DNA from: Streptomyces bicolor
Lineage (GTDB): Bacteria > Actinomycetota > Actinomycetes > Streptomycetales > Streptomycetaceae
Assembly: GCF_000719285.1 (NCBI RefSeq)
Contig: NZ_JOFS01000006.1
Span: 186,001-250,000 of the forward strand
Length of the DNA stretch: 64,000 bases
Direction: 5' to 3'
A program made the translations under genes and the position numbers. Under the pieces are notes generated by a model that saw only the letters and a list, made by a program, of their open reading frames with translations, made no database searches and was not told where the DNA came from. This document shows, piece by piece, positions 17,068 through 25,643 of this stretch. Each line of letters opens with the position of its first letter. The stretch's first letter is position 1.

Positions 17068-18711
17068 GTGATCGAGCCGCACGCCCCCGCCCCACCCGGC
17101 ACGACGCCGCCCTGGGGCGGCAGCGCGCGGCTGCCGGTGCGGCCGGGCACCGGACGGTTCCTGGTTCTCGCCTGCGTGTTCGTCTGCGCCGCGTGCGGAC
17201 TCGTGTACGAACTCGAACTCGTCGCCCTCGCTTCGTACTTGATCGGCGACTCGGTCACCCAGGCCTCCGTCGTCCTCTCCGTCATGGTCTTCGCGATGGG
17301 TATCGGCTCCCTCGTCGCCAAGCGCCTACGCCCGCTCGCCGCCGCCGGCTTCGGTGCCATCGAGGCCGTCCTCGCCCTGGTCGGCGGCTGCAGCGCGCTC
17401 GCCCTGTACGCCGTCTTCGCCTGGACCGGCGACTGGGGCGGCATGTGGGCCGACGGCCCCCGCTACCTCCTCGTCGCCTTCTCCCTCACCATCGGCCTGC
17501 TCATCGGCGCCGAGGTGCCGCTGCTGATGGAGCTGATCCAGCGCATCCGCCGCCAGGACGCGGGCGGCGCGGTGGCCGACCTGTTCGCGGCGGACTACGT
17601 CGGCGCACTCGTCGGCGGCCTAGCCTTCCCCTTTCTCCTCCTCCCCCTGCTGGGCCAGTTGACCGCGGCCCTGATCACCGGCGCGGTCAACGCGGTGGCG
17701 GGCGGTGCGCTGGTCCTCGGGCTGTTCGGGGGCGACCTCACCCGCCGTGCCCGCTGGCTCCTGCTGATCGCCAACGTCACCGTGCTCGGCGTGCTCGCCG
17801 CCGCCGCCGTACTCGTCGACGACTTCGAACGGGCGGCACGGCACGCGGTGTACGGGAGGGACGTACGGGTGGCGCTGCAGACGGACGTCCAGGAGGTCGT
17901 CATCACCGGCGGCACGCACGGCCGCCCGCTCGGCCTCTTCCTCGACGGCCGCCTCCGGGTCAGCGGCCACGACGCGCGCCGCTACCACGAGGCGCTGGTC
18001 CACCCCGCGATGAACGGCGAGCACTCGCGTGTGCTGATCCTCGGCGGCGGGGACGGGCTGGCGGCGCGCGAAGTGCTGCGCCATCCCGGGGTGCACCGGG
18101 TCGACGTCGTCGAAGTCGACGCGGGGGTGGTGCGGTTGGCGCGGCACGACCCGCCCCTCTCCCGGCTCAACGGGCACGCGTACGACGACACGCGCGTCCA
18201 CGTCATGACCGGCGACGCCTTCCGCTGGCTGCGGGCGGCGCCGCCGGCGACGTACGACGTAGTGATCTCGGACCTGCCCGACCCCGGCATCACGGCCAGC
18301 ACGAAGCTGTACTCGCAGGAGTTCTACGGCCTCGCCCGCCGCGTCCTGACCCCGCGCGGCCGCCTCGCGGTGCACGCCGGGCCGGTCGCCTCCCGCCCCC
18401 GTGTCTTCTGGACGGTCGACACGACCCTGCGCGCCGCGGGCCTGCGCACCGCCCCGTACCGCGTCCCCGGCCACGACTCCGGCTTCGCCTCGGGCCCGGA
18501 CCGCACAGCGGGCCCGACCCGGGCACCGCACGACTGGGGCTACATCCTGGCGAGCCAGAGCAACCGGCCGATGCTGCGGCTGGGGGAGGGGCAGGGGGCG
18601 CCGCGGCTGGAGACGTTGACGCGGGAGGGGCTGCTGGCGGCTGAGCGGGCGGCGGAAAGGACGCGGGTCTGGGGAGCGGGGGCTTCGACGTTGGTGCACC
18701 CGCGGTATTGA
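17068..18711 (+). CDS. Membrane spermidine synthase-like protein
   Basis: The 547-residue protein has an N-terminal half with about seven membrane helices (from [24 protein letters not shown] onward). A C-terminal Rossmann spermidine synthase domain follows: [18 protein letters not shown] near residue 322, [15 protein letters not shown], and [11 protein letters not shown]. This fusion type is a common actinobacterial variant of SpeE; whether it makes spermidine is not established, because catalytic specificity loops vary. TACCGT sits seven bases before GTG 17068 without a ribosome site, suggesting a leaderless mRNA. Confidence 0.88.
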   Translation: MIEPHAPAPPGTTPPWGGSARLPVRPGTGRFLVLACVFVCAACGLVYELELVALASYLIGDSVTQASVVLSVMVFAMGIGSLVAKRLRPLAAAGFGAIEAVLALVGGCSALALYAVFAWTGDWGGMWADGPRYLLVAFSLTIGLLIGAEVPLLMELIQRIRRQDAGGAVADLFAADYVGALVGGLAFPFLLLPLLGQLTAALITGAVNAVAGGALVLGLFGGDLTRRARWLLLIANVTVLGVLAAAAVLVDDFERAARHAVYGRDVRVALQTDVQEVVITGGTHGRPLGLFLDGRLRVSGHDARRYHEALVHPAMNGEHSRVLILGGGDGLAAREVLRHPGVHRVDVVEVDAGVVRLARHDPPLSRLNGHAYDDTRVHVMTGDAFRWLRAAPPATYDVVISDLPDPGITASTKLYSQEFYGLARRVLTPRGRLAVHAGPVASRPRVFWTVDTTLRAAGLRTAPYRVPGHDSGFASGPDRTAGPTRAPHDWGYILASQSNRPMLRLGEGQGAPRLETLTREGLLAAERAAERTRVWGAGASTLVHPRY

Positions 18712-18846
18712 CGGGGTGAGGAGGGGCGAGGGGTCGGGGGAGAGTCGTGGAGGGGGCGGTGAGGATACGCCCGGTGAGCGGGTGGGTGGGGCGAATCCTG
18801 GGATGCAGGGGTGCGTTTCGCGCCTTGCTGGGTAGGCTCGGTGACC

Positions 18847-19812
18847 ATGGAGCATGAGGTGTTCGTTCCGGTTGTGGCCGAGCGGCTCAGGGAGGTCCTG
18901 GCCGACCCGGCGCGGGTCGCCCGGGCGGTTCCCGGGCTCCAGCAGGACGCCGGTGCCGAGCCCGTGACCGGTCGGCTGAAGGTGCGGATCGGCGGGCACA
19001 CCATCACGTACCGGGGATTCGTACGGCTCTCCGAGCGCGAGGACGGCTCGTACGCCGCCGAGGGCGACGCGACCGAGGCGCGCGGGACCGGTTCGGTGAA
19101 GCTCGCGCTCACGCTGCGGCTGGTGGATGCGGAGGGCGGCTCCGCCGTGCGGTTCGAGGGGACGGCCTCGGCGGACGGGCGGGTCTCGGAATTGCCGGCG
19201 GACGCGGTCGGGGCGGCGGTGACGAGGCTGCTGAGCCGGTTCGCGGAGAACCTGGGGAGTGCGGCGGGGGAGGAGCGGTCGGAGCCGGAGCCGGAGCCGT
19301 CGTCGGAGGCGGCGCGGGATTCGGGGCGGGGCGGGGACGGTGACGTCGGCGAGGGTGACGTCGCGGTGGATGCCGTGGAGGAGGCCCTTGCGCCCGGGGA
19401 GTTCGAGCCGCGGGTGACCAGTGAGTTCGAGACGACGCCGGATGCCGACGACGCGCCTGCGCCTGCGCCGGGGCCCGGGGACGGTTTTGATGCCGAGGTG
19501 CCGCCGTCTTCGCAGGAGCCTGTCGCCGACGAGGGTGAGAGCCGGGGCGGGGGCACGGGCGAGGGCGAGAGTCGGCGTGAGGGTGATGGTGGGGGCACGC
19601 CGCCCGTTGCCGAGGCGGCGCATGCTCGGCGGACGATGATCGGGCGTAGTGCGGAGGAAGTGGATCATGCGCCGCCGCGGGGGCGGTATGCGCCGGTTCC
19701 TGCGCCGCAGACGGTCGCGCCGAACTCCACGTTGCGGTGGGCGGCTCCGGCGGCGGCGGTGGTGTTGGCGTCGGCGATCGTGGTGGGGCGGATGCTGCGG
19801 CGGCGTCGGTGA
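18847..19812 (+). CDS. CoxG-like SRPBCC protein with C-terminal membrane anchor
   Basis: ATG 18847 follows TAGGCT (18833-18838) by eight bases, so the transcript is probably leaderless. Residues 1-145 form a START/SRPBCC-type domain resembling the CO dehydrogenase CoxG family (EHEVFVPVVAERLREVLADPARVARAVPGL, then GRLKVRIGGHTITYRG, AEGDATEARGTGSVK). A long acidic Gly/Glu-rich linker (~150-290) follows, and a C-terminal helix with an Arg tail (AAPAAAVVLASAIVVGRMLRRRR). A membrane-tethered lipid- or quinone-binding role is plausible. No CO dehydrogenase genes are nearby, so the CoxG function itself is not implied. Confidence 0.85.
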   Translation: MEHEVFVPVVAERLREVLADPARVARAVPGLQQDAGAEPVTGRLKVRIGGHTITYRGFVRLSEREDGSYAAEGDATEARGTGSVKLALTLRLVDAEGGSAVRFEGTASADGRVSELPADAVGAAVTRLLSRFAENLGSAAGEERSEPEPEPSSEAARDSGRGGDGDVGEGDVAVDAVEEALAPGEFEPRVTSEFETTPDADDAPAPAPGPGDGFDAEVPPSSQEPVADEGESRGGGTGEGESRREGDGGGTPPVAEAAHARRTMIGRSAEEVDHAPPRGRYAPVPAPQTVAPNSTLRWAAPAAAVVLASAIVVGRMLRRRR

Positions 19813-19814
19813 GT

Positions 19815-19862
19815 GGGCCTCGTCCTCAAACTCCCCCAGAGGGGCACCCCCAGACGGGCTGA
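19815..19862 (+). repeat. Interspersed Streptomyces palindromic repeat, copy 1
   Basis: The ~48-base element (GGGCCTCGTCCTCAAACTCC ... CACCCCCAGACGGGCTGA) lies just after the CoxG-like gene. The reverse complement of 23993-24041 is the same element with two differences. An internal dyad CCCCCAGAGGGG can fold. It resembles the non-coding G/C-rich repeats seen at gene ends across Streptomyces genomes. Confidence 0.8.
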
Positions 19863-19917
19863 GAGGCGTTGGTGTGGACCACTTCAGGCCCCTTGATCAC
19901 CCCAGTAGGGTCGTCCC

Positions 19918-20715
19918 GTGAGTAACGATGACATCACGCTGACCGCGGGTGACGCGGAGGTGGACGTGCTGCCGGGGAACGGCGGGCGGGTCGGGGGGCT
20001 GCGCGTCGGGGGGACGGAGTTGTTGCGGCAGGGGGAGCGGTTCGGGTGTTTCCCGATGGTTCCCTGGTGCGGGCGGATCCGGGACGGCCGGTTCCTCGAC
20101 GGGGCCGTCGTGCGGCAGATGCCGCTCAACGCCCCGCCGAACGCCATCCACGGCACCGCACGGGACGGCGCCTGGCGCGTCGCCCGCGTCGCCGACGGCG
20201 AGGCCGTCATCACGTACGACCTGGTCGAGCCGTGGCCCTACCCCGGTCGCGTCACCCAGGTCGTCGCGCTCACCCCGGACAGCCTCAGCCTCACCATGTC
20301 CGTCGAGACGTACGAGGCTTCCTTCCCGGCCCAGATCGGCTGGCACCCCTGGTTCAACCGCAACCTCGGCGGCGAGGGCGCCCAGGACGTCCGGCTCGAC
20401 TTCAGCCCCGCCTGGCAGGAGGAGCGCGGGGACGATCACCTTCCCACCGGCAACCGTGTCGAGCCGAAGCCCGGGCCCTGGGACGACTGCTTCGGCATGC
20501 CCGGTGGCGTCGACGTCACCCTCACCTGGCCGGGGCAGCTGGAGCTGAAGGTGAGCAGCCGGGAGGAATGGGTCGTCGTGTACGACGAGCAGGAGGCCGC
20601 CGTGTGCGTCGAGCCGCAGACCGGGCCGCCCAACGGGCTGAACACCCTGCCCCGGCTGGTCACGCCGCTGGAGCCGCTGGAGGCGACCACCGTCTGGAGC
20701 TGGCGGCGGCTGTGA
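19918..20715 (+). CDS. Aldose 1-epimerase-like sugar mutarotase
   Basis: The 265-residue protein starts at GTG 19918, six bases after TAGGGT, so probably leaderless. It follows the galactose mutarotase fold: GNGGRVGGLRVGGTELL, CFPMVPWCGRIRDGRF, the first catalytic His near residue 79 (NAIHGTARDGAW), a second His in QIGWHPWFNRNL near 142, and a late acidic segment AVCVEPQTGPPNGLN carrying the likely catalytic Glu. It interconverts alpha and beta sugar anomers in the cytosol; the sugar is not predictable. It lies 22 bases before pyrE. Confidence 0.92.
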   Translation: MSNDDITLTAGDAEVDVLPGNGGRVGGLRVGGTELLRQGERFGCFPMVPWCGRIRDGRFLDGAVVRQMPLNAPPNAIHGTARDGAWRVARVADGEAVITYDLVEPWPYPGRVTQVVALTPDSLSLTMSVETYEASFPAQIGWHPWFNRNLGGEGAQDVRLDFSPAWQEERGDDHLPTGNRVEPKPGPWDDCFGMPGGVDVTLTWPGQLELKVSSREEWVVVYDEQEAAVCVEPQTGPPNGLNTLPRLVTPLEPLEATTVWSWRRL

Positions 20716-20737
20716 GCGGGGCCCTTAAGCTGGCCGC

Positions 20738-21286
20738 ATGACTGACGTACGTGGCGAGCTGCTGCAGCAGATCAAGGACAAGGCCGTGGTGCACGGCAAG
20801 GTGACCCTGTCGTCGGGTCTCGAGGCGGACTACTACGTCGACCTTCGGCGGATCACCCTCGACGGGGAGGCCGCCCCGCTGGTCGGGCAGGTGCTGCTCG
20901 ACCTGACCGCGGAGCTGGAGTTCGACGCGGTGGGCGGGCTGACCATGGGCGCCGACCCCGTCGCCGCCGCCATGCTGCACGCCGCCGCCGCGCGCGGGAA
21001 GCGGCTGGACGCCTTCGTCGTACGGAAGGCCGCCAAGGCGCACGGCCTGCAGCGGCGGGTCGAGGGGCCGGACATCAAGGGGCGGCGCGTGCTCGTCGTC
21101 GAGGACACCTCCACCACCGGCGGCTCGCCGCTCACCGCCGTCGAGGCCGTGCGTGAGGCGGGAGCCGAGGTCGTCGCCGTCGCGACCATCGTCGACCGCG
21201 CCACCGGCGCCGCCGAGAAGATCCAGGAGGGTGCGGGCGTGCCGTACCTGTTCGCGTACTCCAAGGACGAGCTCGGTCTGGACTGA
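20738..21286 (+). CDS. pyrE: Orotate phosphoribosyltransferase
   Basis: The 182-residue enzyme converts orotate plus PRPP to orotidine monophosphate in pyrimidine synthesis. The PRPP-binding motif VLVVEDTSTTGGS is at about residues 117-129, with GLTMGADPVAAAM and VVRKAAKAHGLQRRVEG earlier; length is normal. TAAGCT at 20726-20731 is six bases before ATG 20738, with no ribosome site, which suggests its own leaderless promoter inside the short gap to the epimerase gene. The other pyr genes are elsewhere. Confidence 0.95.
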   Translation: MTDVRGELLQQIKDKAVVHGKVTLSSGLEADYYVDLRRITLDGEAAPLVGQVLLDLTAELEFDAVGGLTMGADPVAAAMLHAAAARGKRLDAFVVRKAAKAHGLQRRVEGPDIKGRRVLVVEDTSTTGGSPLTAVEAVREAGAEVVAVATIVDRATGAAEKIQEGAGVPYLFAYSKDELGLD

Positions 21287-21422
21287 CAGGCGCTCGGAGC
21301 ATCCCGGTTCGTCTGGAAAGATGGGGCCGACGACGACGTCACACCCCCCAAGGTCTAGGTCAGGGCCGTAAGAAGAACGCCGTACGCAGTACGTCAACCC
21401 GCACACTCCAAGGAGCGGACAG

Positions 21423-22445
21423 ATGCCCATCGCAACCCCCGAGGTCTACAACGAGATGCTCGACCGGGCGAAGGCAGGCAAGTTCGCCTACCCGGCCATC
21501 AACGTGACCTCCTCCCAGACCCTGCACGCGGCCCTGCGCGGTTTCGCGGAGGCGGAGAGCGACGGCATCATCCAGATCTCCACGGGTGGCGCCGAGTTCC
21601 TGGGCGGTCAGCACAGCAAGGACATGGTCACCGGCGCGGTCGCCCTGGCCGAGTTCGCGCACATCGTCGCCAAGAAGTACGACATCACCGTCGCCCTGCA
21701 CACGGACCACTGCCCGAAGGACAAGCTCGACGGGTACGTACGTCCGCTGCTCGCCGTCTCCGAGGAGCGCGTCGCGCGCGGTGAGAACCCGCTGTTCCAG
21801 TCCCACATGTGGGACGGGTCGGCCGAGACGCTCGCCGACAACCTGTCCATCGCGCAGGAGCTGCTGGAGCGCGCCCGCGCCGCCAAGATCATCCTCGAGG
21901 TCGAGATCACCCCGACCGGCGGCGAGGAGGACGGCGTCTCGCACGAGATCAACGACTCGCTGTACACGACCGTCGACGACGCGATTCGTACCGCTGAGGC
22001 CCTCGGCCTGGGTGAGAAGGGGCGCTACCTGCTCGCCGCCTCCTTCGGCAACGTCCACGGTGTGTACAAGCCGGGCAACGTCGTGCTGCGCCCCGAGCTG
22101 CTGAAGGAGCTGAACGAAGGCGTCGCCGCCAAGTTCGGCAAGCCCTCGCCGTTCGACTTCGTCTTCCACGGCGGTTCCGGCTCCACCGAGGACGAGATCG
22201 CGACCGCGCTGGACAACGGCGTCGTCAAGATGAACATCGACACCGACACGCAGTACGCCTTCACGCGTCCGGTCGCCGACCACATGTTCAAGAACTACGA
22301 CGGTGTGCTCAAGGTCGACGGTGAGGTCGGGTCGAAGAAGACCTACGACCCCCGCACCTGGGGCAAGCTCGCCGAGGCGTCGATGGCCAAGCGTGTGATC
22401 GAGGCCTGCTCCCACCTGCGTTCGGCGGGTACGAAGATCAAGTAA
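21423..22445 (+). CDS. fba: Class II fructose-bisphosphate aldolase
   Basis: This 340-residue zinc enzyme splits fructose 1,6-bisphosphate in glycolysis. It starts at ATG 21423 after AAGGAG. Zinc and substrate residues are visible in VALHTDHCPKDKLDGYV (near residue 92), EVEITPTGGEEDGV, SFGNVHGVYKPGNV and FHGGSGSTEDEIATALDNGV (near 248), with MNIDTDTQYAFTRP after it. It is a single gene with a strong terminator at 22460. Confidence 0.97.
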   Translation: MPIATPEVYNEMLDRAKAGKFAYPAINVTSSQTLHAALRGFAEAESDGIIQISTGGAEFLGGQHSKDMVTGAVALAEFAHIVAKKYDITVALHTDHCPKDKLDGYVRPLLAVSEERVARGENPLFQSHMWDGSAETLADNLSIAQELLERARAAKIILEVEITPTGGEEDGVSHEINDSLYTTVDDAIRTAEALGLGEKGRYLLAASFGNVHGVYKPGNVVLRPELLKELNEGVAAKFGKPSPFDFVFHGGSGSTEDEIATALDNGVVKMNIDTDTQYAFTRPVADHMFKNYDGVLKVDGEVGSKKTYDPRTWGKLAEASMAKRVIEACSHLRSAGTKIK

Positions 22446-22459
22446 CCCCGCGTTCCGCG

Positions 22460-22489
22460 ACGAGCCCGGTGCTACGGCACCGGGCTCGT
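22460..22489 (+). terminator. 13-bp hairpin terminator of fba
   Basis: ACGAGCCCGGTGC (22460-22472) pairs perfectly with 22477-22489 around a TACG tetraloop and is followed by TGTAT. It lies 15 bases after the fba stop. Confidence 0.9.
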
Positions 22490-22504
22490 TGTATACCTGG
22501 GAGC

Positions 22505-23968
22505 ATGCCCGACGTCCGGCTGGCCTCACCGCAGGGCAAGTGGATCCTGCTCACCACCATCCTCGGTTCCAGCATGGCGATGCTGGACTCGACCGTCGTC
22601 AACGTCGCCCTCCCGCGCATCGGCGAGGACCTCGACACCGACCTCGCCGCACTCCAGTGGACGGTCAACGCGTACATGCTCACGCTGGCCGGGCTGATCC
22701 TGCTGGGCGGTTCGCTGGGGGACCGGTACGGGCGGCGCCGGATCTTCGTCATCGGGGTCGTGTGGTTCGCCGTCGCCTCACTGCTGTGCGGGCTCGCCCC
22801 GAACGCCGGGGTGCTCATCGCCGCCCGGGCCCTGCAGGGCATCGGCGGGGCGCTGCTCACGCCGGGCTCGCTCGCCCTCATCCAGGCGTCCTTCCATCCC
22901 GACGACCGGGGGCGCGCGGTCGGCCTGTGGTCGGGGTTCGGGGGCATCGGCGCGGCGGTCGGACCGTTCCTGGGCGGCTGGCTGGTGGACGGGCCGGGCT
23001 GGCGCTGGGTGTTCCTCCTCAACGTCCCGCTGGCGCTGCTGTGCGCCCCGATCGCCGTACGGCATGTCCCCGAGTCGGGGGACGGGACCAAGCACGGCCG
23101 CTTCGACGTGCTCGGCGCGGCCCTCGGAGCCCTGTCCCTGGCGCTGGTGACGTACGCGCTGATCGAGGCCGGGGAGGCCTCGCCGGTCGTGGCGCTCACG
23201 GCGGTCGCGGGCGTGGCGGCGGGGGTCGCCTTCGTGGTGGTCGAGAAGCGGCGGCCTGACCCGATGATGCCGCTCGACATCTTCGCGTCCCGCCAGTTCA
23301 CGGCGGTCAATCTCGTCACCGTGTGCGTGTACGCGGCCCTCGGTGGCTTCTTCTTCCTCGCCGTGATCCAGCTCCAGGTCGTCTCCGGCTACTCGGCCCT
23401 CGGCGCCGGTACGGCGCTGCTGCCGACGACCCTCCTGATGCTGCTGCTCTCCGCCCGCTCCGGCGCCCTGGCCGACCGCATCGGCCCGCGCATCCCGCTC
23501 ACCGTCGGGCCCCTGCTGTGCGCGGCCGGCATGCTGCTGATGCTGCGGGTCGGGCCGGACGCCTCCTACTTCGCCGACGTACTGCCCGCCGTCCTCGTCC
23601 TCGGCCTCGGCCTGGTCACCCTGGTGGCCCCACTGACCGCCACCGTCCTCGCGTCGGTGGACGTCTCGCGGGCGGGCCTGGCCAGCGGCATCAACAACGC
23701 GGCGGCCCGCGCGGCCGGGCTGGTCGCGGTGGCCGCGCTGCCGGTGCTGACCGGGATGGGCCAGGAGGCGTACCGCTCCCCGGGCGCCTTCGACGAGGCC
23801 TTCGACCAGGCGATGGCCCTGTGCGCGGCCGTACTCGTGGCGGGCGCGGTCCTCGCCTTCGCGACCGTACGACGCCTGCCCCCCGACTGCACCCGCCCCG
23901 AGTGCCGTACGCATGGCGGGGTGGTGGCGCCGCCGCTGGAGGGGGCCCGCAGCAGGCGGCGGCTGTAG
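22505..23968 (+). CDS. DHA2-type MFS drug exporter (EmrB/QacA family)
   Basis: ATG 22505 (MPDVRLASPQGKWILLTTILG) is chosen since the longer frame begins inside the fba terminator. TATACC lies seven bases upstream, so it may be leaderless. The 487-residue protein has 14 predicted helices, motif A GGSLGDRYGRRRIF between helices 2 and 3, LDSTVVNVALPRIGEDL in helix 1 (motif D1) and GIGAAVGPFLGGWLVDG (motif C) typical of proton antiporters. It should export an unknown amphiphilic compound. No TetR or MarR gene is adjacent. Confidence 0.92.
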   Translation: MPDVRLASPQGKWILLTTILGSSMAMLDSTVVNVALPRIGEDLDTDLAALQWTVNAYMLTLAGLILLGGSLGDRYGRRRIFVIGVVWFAVASLLCGLAPNAGVLIAARALQGIGGALLTPGSLALIQASFHPDDRGRAVGLWSGFGGIGAAVGPFLGGWLVDGPGWRWVFLLNVPLALLCAPIAVRHVPESGDGTKHGRFDVLGAALGALSLALVTYALIEAGEASPVVALTAVAGVAAGVAFVVVEKRRPDPMMPLDIFASRQFTAVNLVTVCVYAALGGFFFLAVIQLQVVSGYSALGAGTALLPTTLLMLLLSARSGALADRIGPRIPLTVGPLLCAAGMLLMLRVGPDASYFADVLPAVLVLGLGLVTLVAPLTATVLASVDVSRAGLASGINNAAARAAGLVAVAALPVLTGMGQEAYRSPGAFDEAFDQAMALCAAVLVAGAVLAFATVRRLPPDCTRPECRTHGGVVAPPLEGARSRRRL

Positions 23969-23992
23969 GCGGACGGTGGCGGAGCGCCCCGT

Positions 23993-24150
23993 TCAGCCCG
24001 TCTGGGGGTGCCCCCTCTGGGGGAGTCTGAGGACGAGGCCCTTTCGGGGCCGAAGCGGGGGTCTGGGGGCGGCAGCCCCCAGGACGGGCCGGGGTCGAAG
24101 GGCAGCGCCCCTGGGGTACGGGACGGGTAAGGGCGGCGGGGGCGAGAACC
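23993..24150 (-). repeat. Interspersed palindromic repeat, copy 2, plus further G/C-rich palindromes
   Basis: Bases 23993-24041 are the reverse complement of the element at 19815-19862 (two differences). Immediately after it come other common Streptomyces-type repeat pieces: a dyad CTGGGGGC-GGCA-GCCCCCAG at about 24063-24082 and CGGGTCGAAGGGCAGCGCCC-type sequence to 24150. The whole gap between the MFS gene and DUF3151 (23969-24210) is this mosaic and has no supported gene. Confidence 0.75.
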
Positions 24151-24210
24151 CGGCGGGCACCGAACGGCACCCCGGCCTGCCGTACCCGCGCCATGGGCCA
24201 GACTGAACCC

Positions 24211-24624
24211 ATGGCCATTCACGAAAACCTCCTCGGGGGCCCGCCCCCGACCCACCTCCCCGACGACCCCGGGCCGCGTGAGCTGCTCGCCGGCGGCACC
24301 GCCCCCGCGGACGTCGCCGCGAAGTACCCGACCTCCTCGCTGGCCTGGGCCCAGCTGGCCGACGACGCGTTCGAGCGGGGCAGCGTCGTGGAGTCGTACG
24401 CCTATGCCCGTACGGGCTACCACCGCGGCCTGGACGCCCTGCGCCGCAACGGCTGGAAGGGCCACGGCCCGGTCCCGTGGGAGCACGAGCCGAACCGCGG
24501 CTTCCTGCGCGCCCTGCACGCCCTCGCCCGCGCCGCCGGAGAGATCGGCGAGCAGGAGGAGTACGAGCGCTGCACGCAGTTCCTGAAGGACTCCTCACCG
24601 ACGGCGGCCCAGACCCTGGGGTAG
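24211..24624 (+). CDS. DUF3151 family protein
   Basis: ATG 24211 (MAIHENLLGGPPPTHLPDDPG) is six bases after CAGACT with no ribosome site, so leaderless expression is likely; an upstream in-frame ATG at 24193 overlaps that hexamer. The 137-residue protein has the standard DUF3151 pattern (YPTSSLAWAQLADDAF, VESYAYARTGYHRGLDALRR, GHGPVPWEHEPNRGFLRAL, EYERCTQFLKDSSPTA). The helical, TPR-like family is near universal in actinobacteria and unstudied. Confidence 0.92.
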   Translation: MAIHENLLGGPPPTHLPDDPGPRELLAGGTAPADVAAKYPTSSLAWAQLADDAFERGSVVESYAYARTGYHRGLDALRRNGWKGHGPVPWEHEPNRGFLRALHALARAAGEIGEQEEYERCTQFLKDSSPTAAQTLG

Positions 24625-24646
24625 GCCGACCGCGCCATCTGTTGTC

Positions 24647-24680
24647 AGGGCCCGCCGGGCAGTGTGACCGGGCGGGCCTT
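24647..24680 (+). terminator. Hairpin terminator after DUF3151
   Basis: GGCCCGCC (24649-24656) pairs with GGCGGGCC (24671-24678), 25 bases after the stop and followed by TT. It separates DUF3151 from the tryptophan dioxygenase gene. Confidence 0.65.
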
Positions 24681-24782
24681 GCGATGTCCCGGGGCGATGG
24701 CTGAGGATGCCGGGTGGGGACCGGGGCCCCTTTGCCGATAACGGCAGGGCGGACCGCTACCCGGAGTTACCAGGAGACAGCA

Positions 24783-25643
24783 ATGTCCCAGCAGGCTCAC
24801 AGGTCCGTGGAGGCATCCGCGGAGACTTCGGAGCCCGAGACCCCGAATCTCGACTTCGCCGGCACGACGCCCTACGAGGACTACGTCAAGGCGGACGTGC
24901 TCACCCACCTCCAGCACACCCTCTCCGACGATCCCGGAGAGATGGTCTTCCTGGTCACGACCCAGGTGATGGAGCTGTGGTTCACCGTCATCGTCCACGA
25001 GTGGGAGACCGCGGCCCGCGCCCTGCGCGAGGACCGGCCGGGCGTGGCGATCGACGCACTGAAGCGTTCCGTACGGGAACTGGAGGCCCTGAACGCCTCC
25101 TGGAAGCCCCTCGGCCAGCTCACGCCGGCCCAGTTCAACGCGTACCGCAGCGCCCTCGGCGAGGGTTCCGGCTTCCAGTCGGCGATGTACCGACGGATGG
25201 AGTTCCTGCTCGCCGAGAAGTCCGCGTCCATGCTGGTCCCGCACCGTGGCGCACCGCGCGTCCACGCGGAACTGGAGAAGGCGCTGCACGAGCCGAGCCT
25301 GTACGACGAGGTGCTGCGGTTCCTCGCCCGGCGCGGCTGCGACATCCCCGAGGCCGTGCTCAAGCGCGACGTCTCGCAGCGCTACGAGCCGTCGGACGCG
25401 GTCGAGGCCGCCTGGACCGCGATCTACGCGGGCGACCAGAACGCCGAACTCGCCCGCCTCGGCGAGGCGCTGACCGATGTCGCTGAGCTGGTGTGGCGCT
25501 GGCGCAACGACCACCTGGTCGCCACTCGGCGCGCCATGGGAGCCAAGGCCGGTACGGGCGGTTCGGCCGGGGTGGCCTGGCTGGAGAAGCGGGCGCGCAA
25601 GAACGTCTTCCCTGAGCTGTGGACGGCGAGGTCCCATGTCTGA
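24783..25643 (+). CDS. kynA: Tryptophan 2,3-dioxygenase
   Basis: ATG 24783 (MSQQAHRSVEAS) follows CAGGAGACAGCA; the longer in-frame start lacks a ribosome site. The 286-residue heme enzyme opens tryptophan to N-formylkynurenine. Family hallmarks are LDFAGTTPYEDYVKADVLTHLQ, VMELWFTVIVHEWE (substrate-pocket His), FNAYRSALGEGSGFQSAMYRRMEFLL and AVEAAWTAIYAG. The kynureninase gene overlaps its end by eight bases, so both are co-translated as the first steps of the kynurenine pathway. Confidence 0.96.
   Translation: MSQQAHRSVEASAETSEPETPNLDFAGTTPYEDYVKADVLTHLQHTLSDDPGEMVFLVTTQVMELWFTVIVHEWETAARALREDRPGVAIDALKRSVRELEALNASWKPLGQLTPAQFNAYRSALGEGSGFQSAMYRRMEFLLAEKSASMLVPHRGAPRVHAELEKALHEPSLYDEVLRFLARRGCDIPEAVLKRDVSQRYEPSDAVEAAWTAIYAGDQNAELARLGEALTDVAELVWRWRNDHLVATRRAMGAKAGTGGSAGVAWLEKRARKNVFPELWTARSHV

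Noticed and set aside
17620..19668. 682-residue minus-strand frame
   Set aside because: Shadow of the spermidine synthase-like and CoxG-like genes, rich in Arg/Pro/His with no recognisable fold.
19815..24041. Composite transposon bounded by the inverted repeat pair
   Set aside because: The enclosed genes are core (pyrE, fba), there is no transposase and no target duplication; the repeats are a dispersed family.
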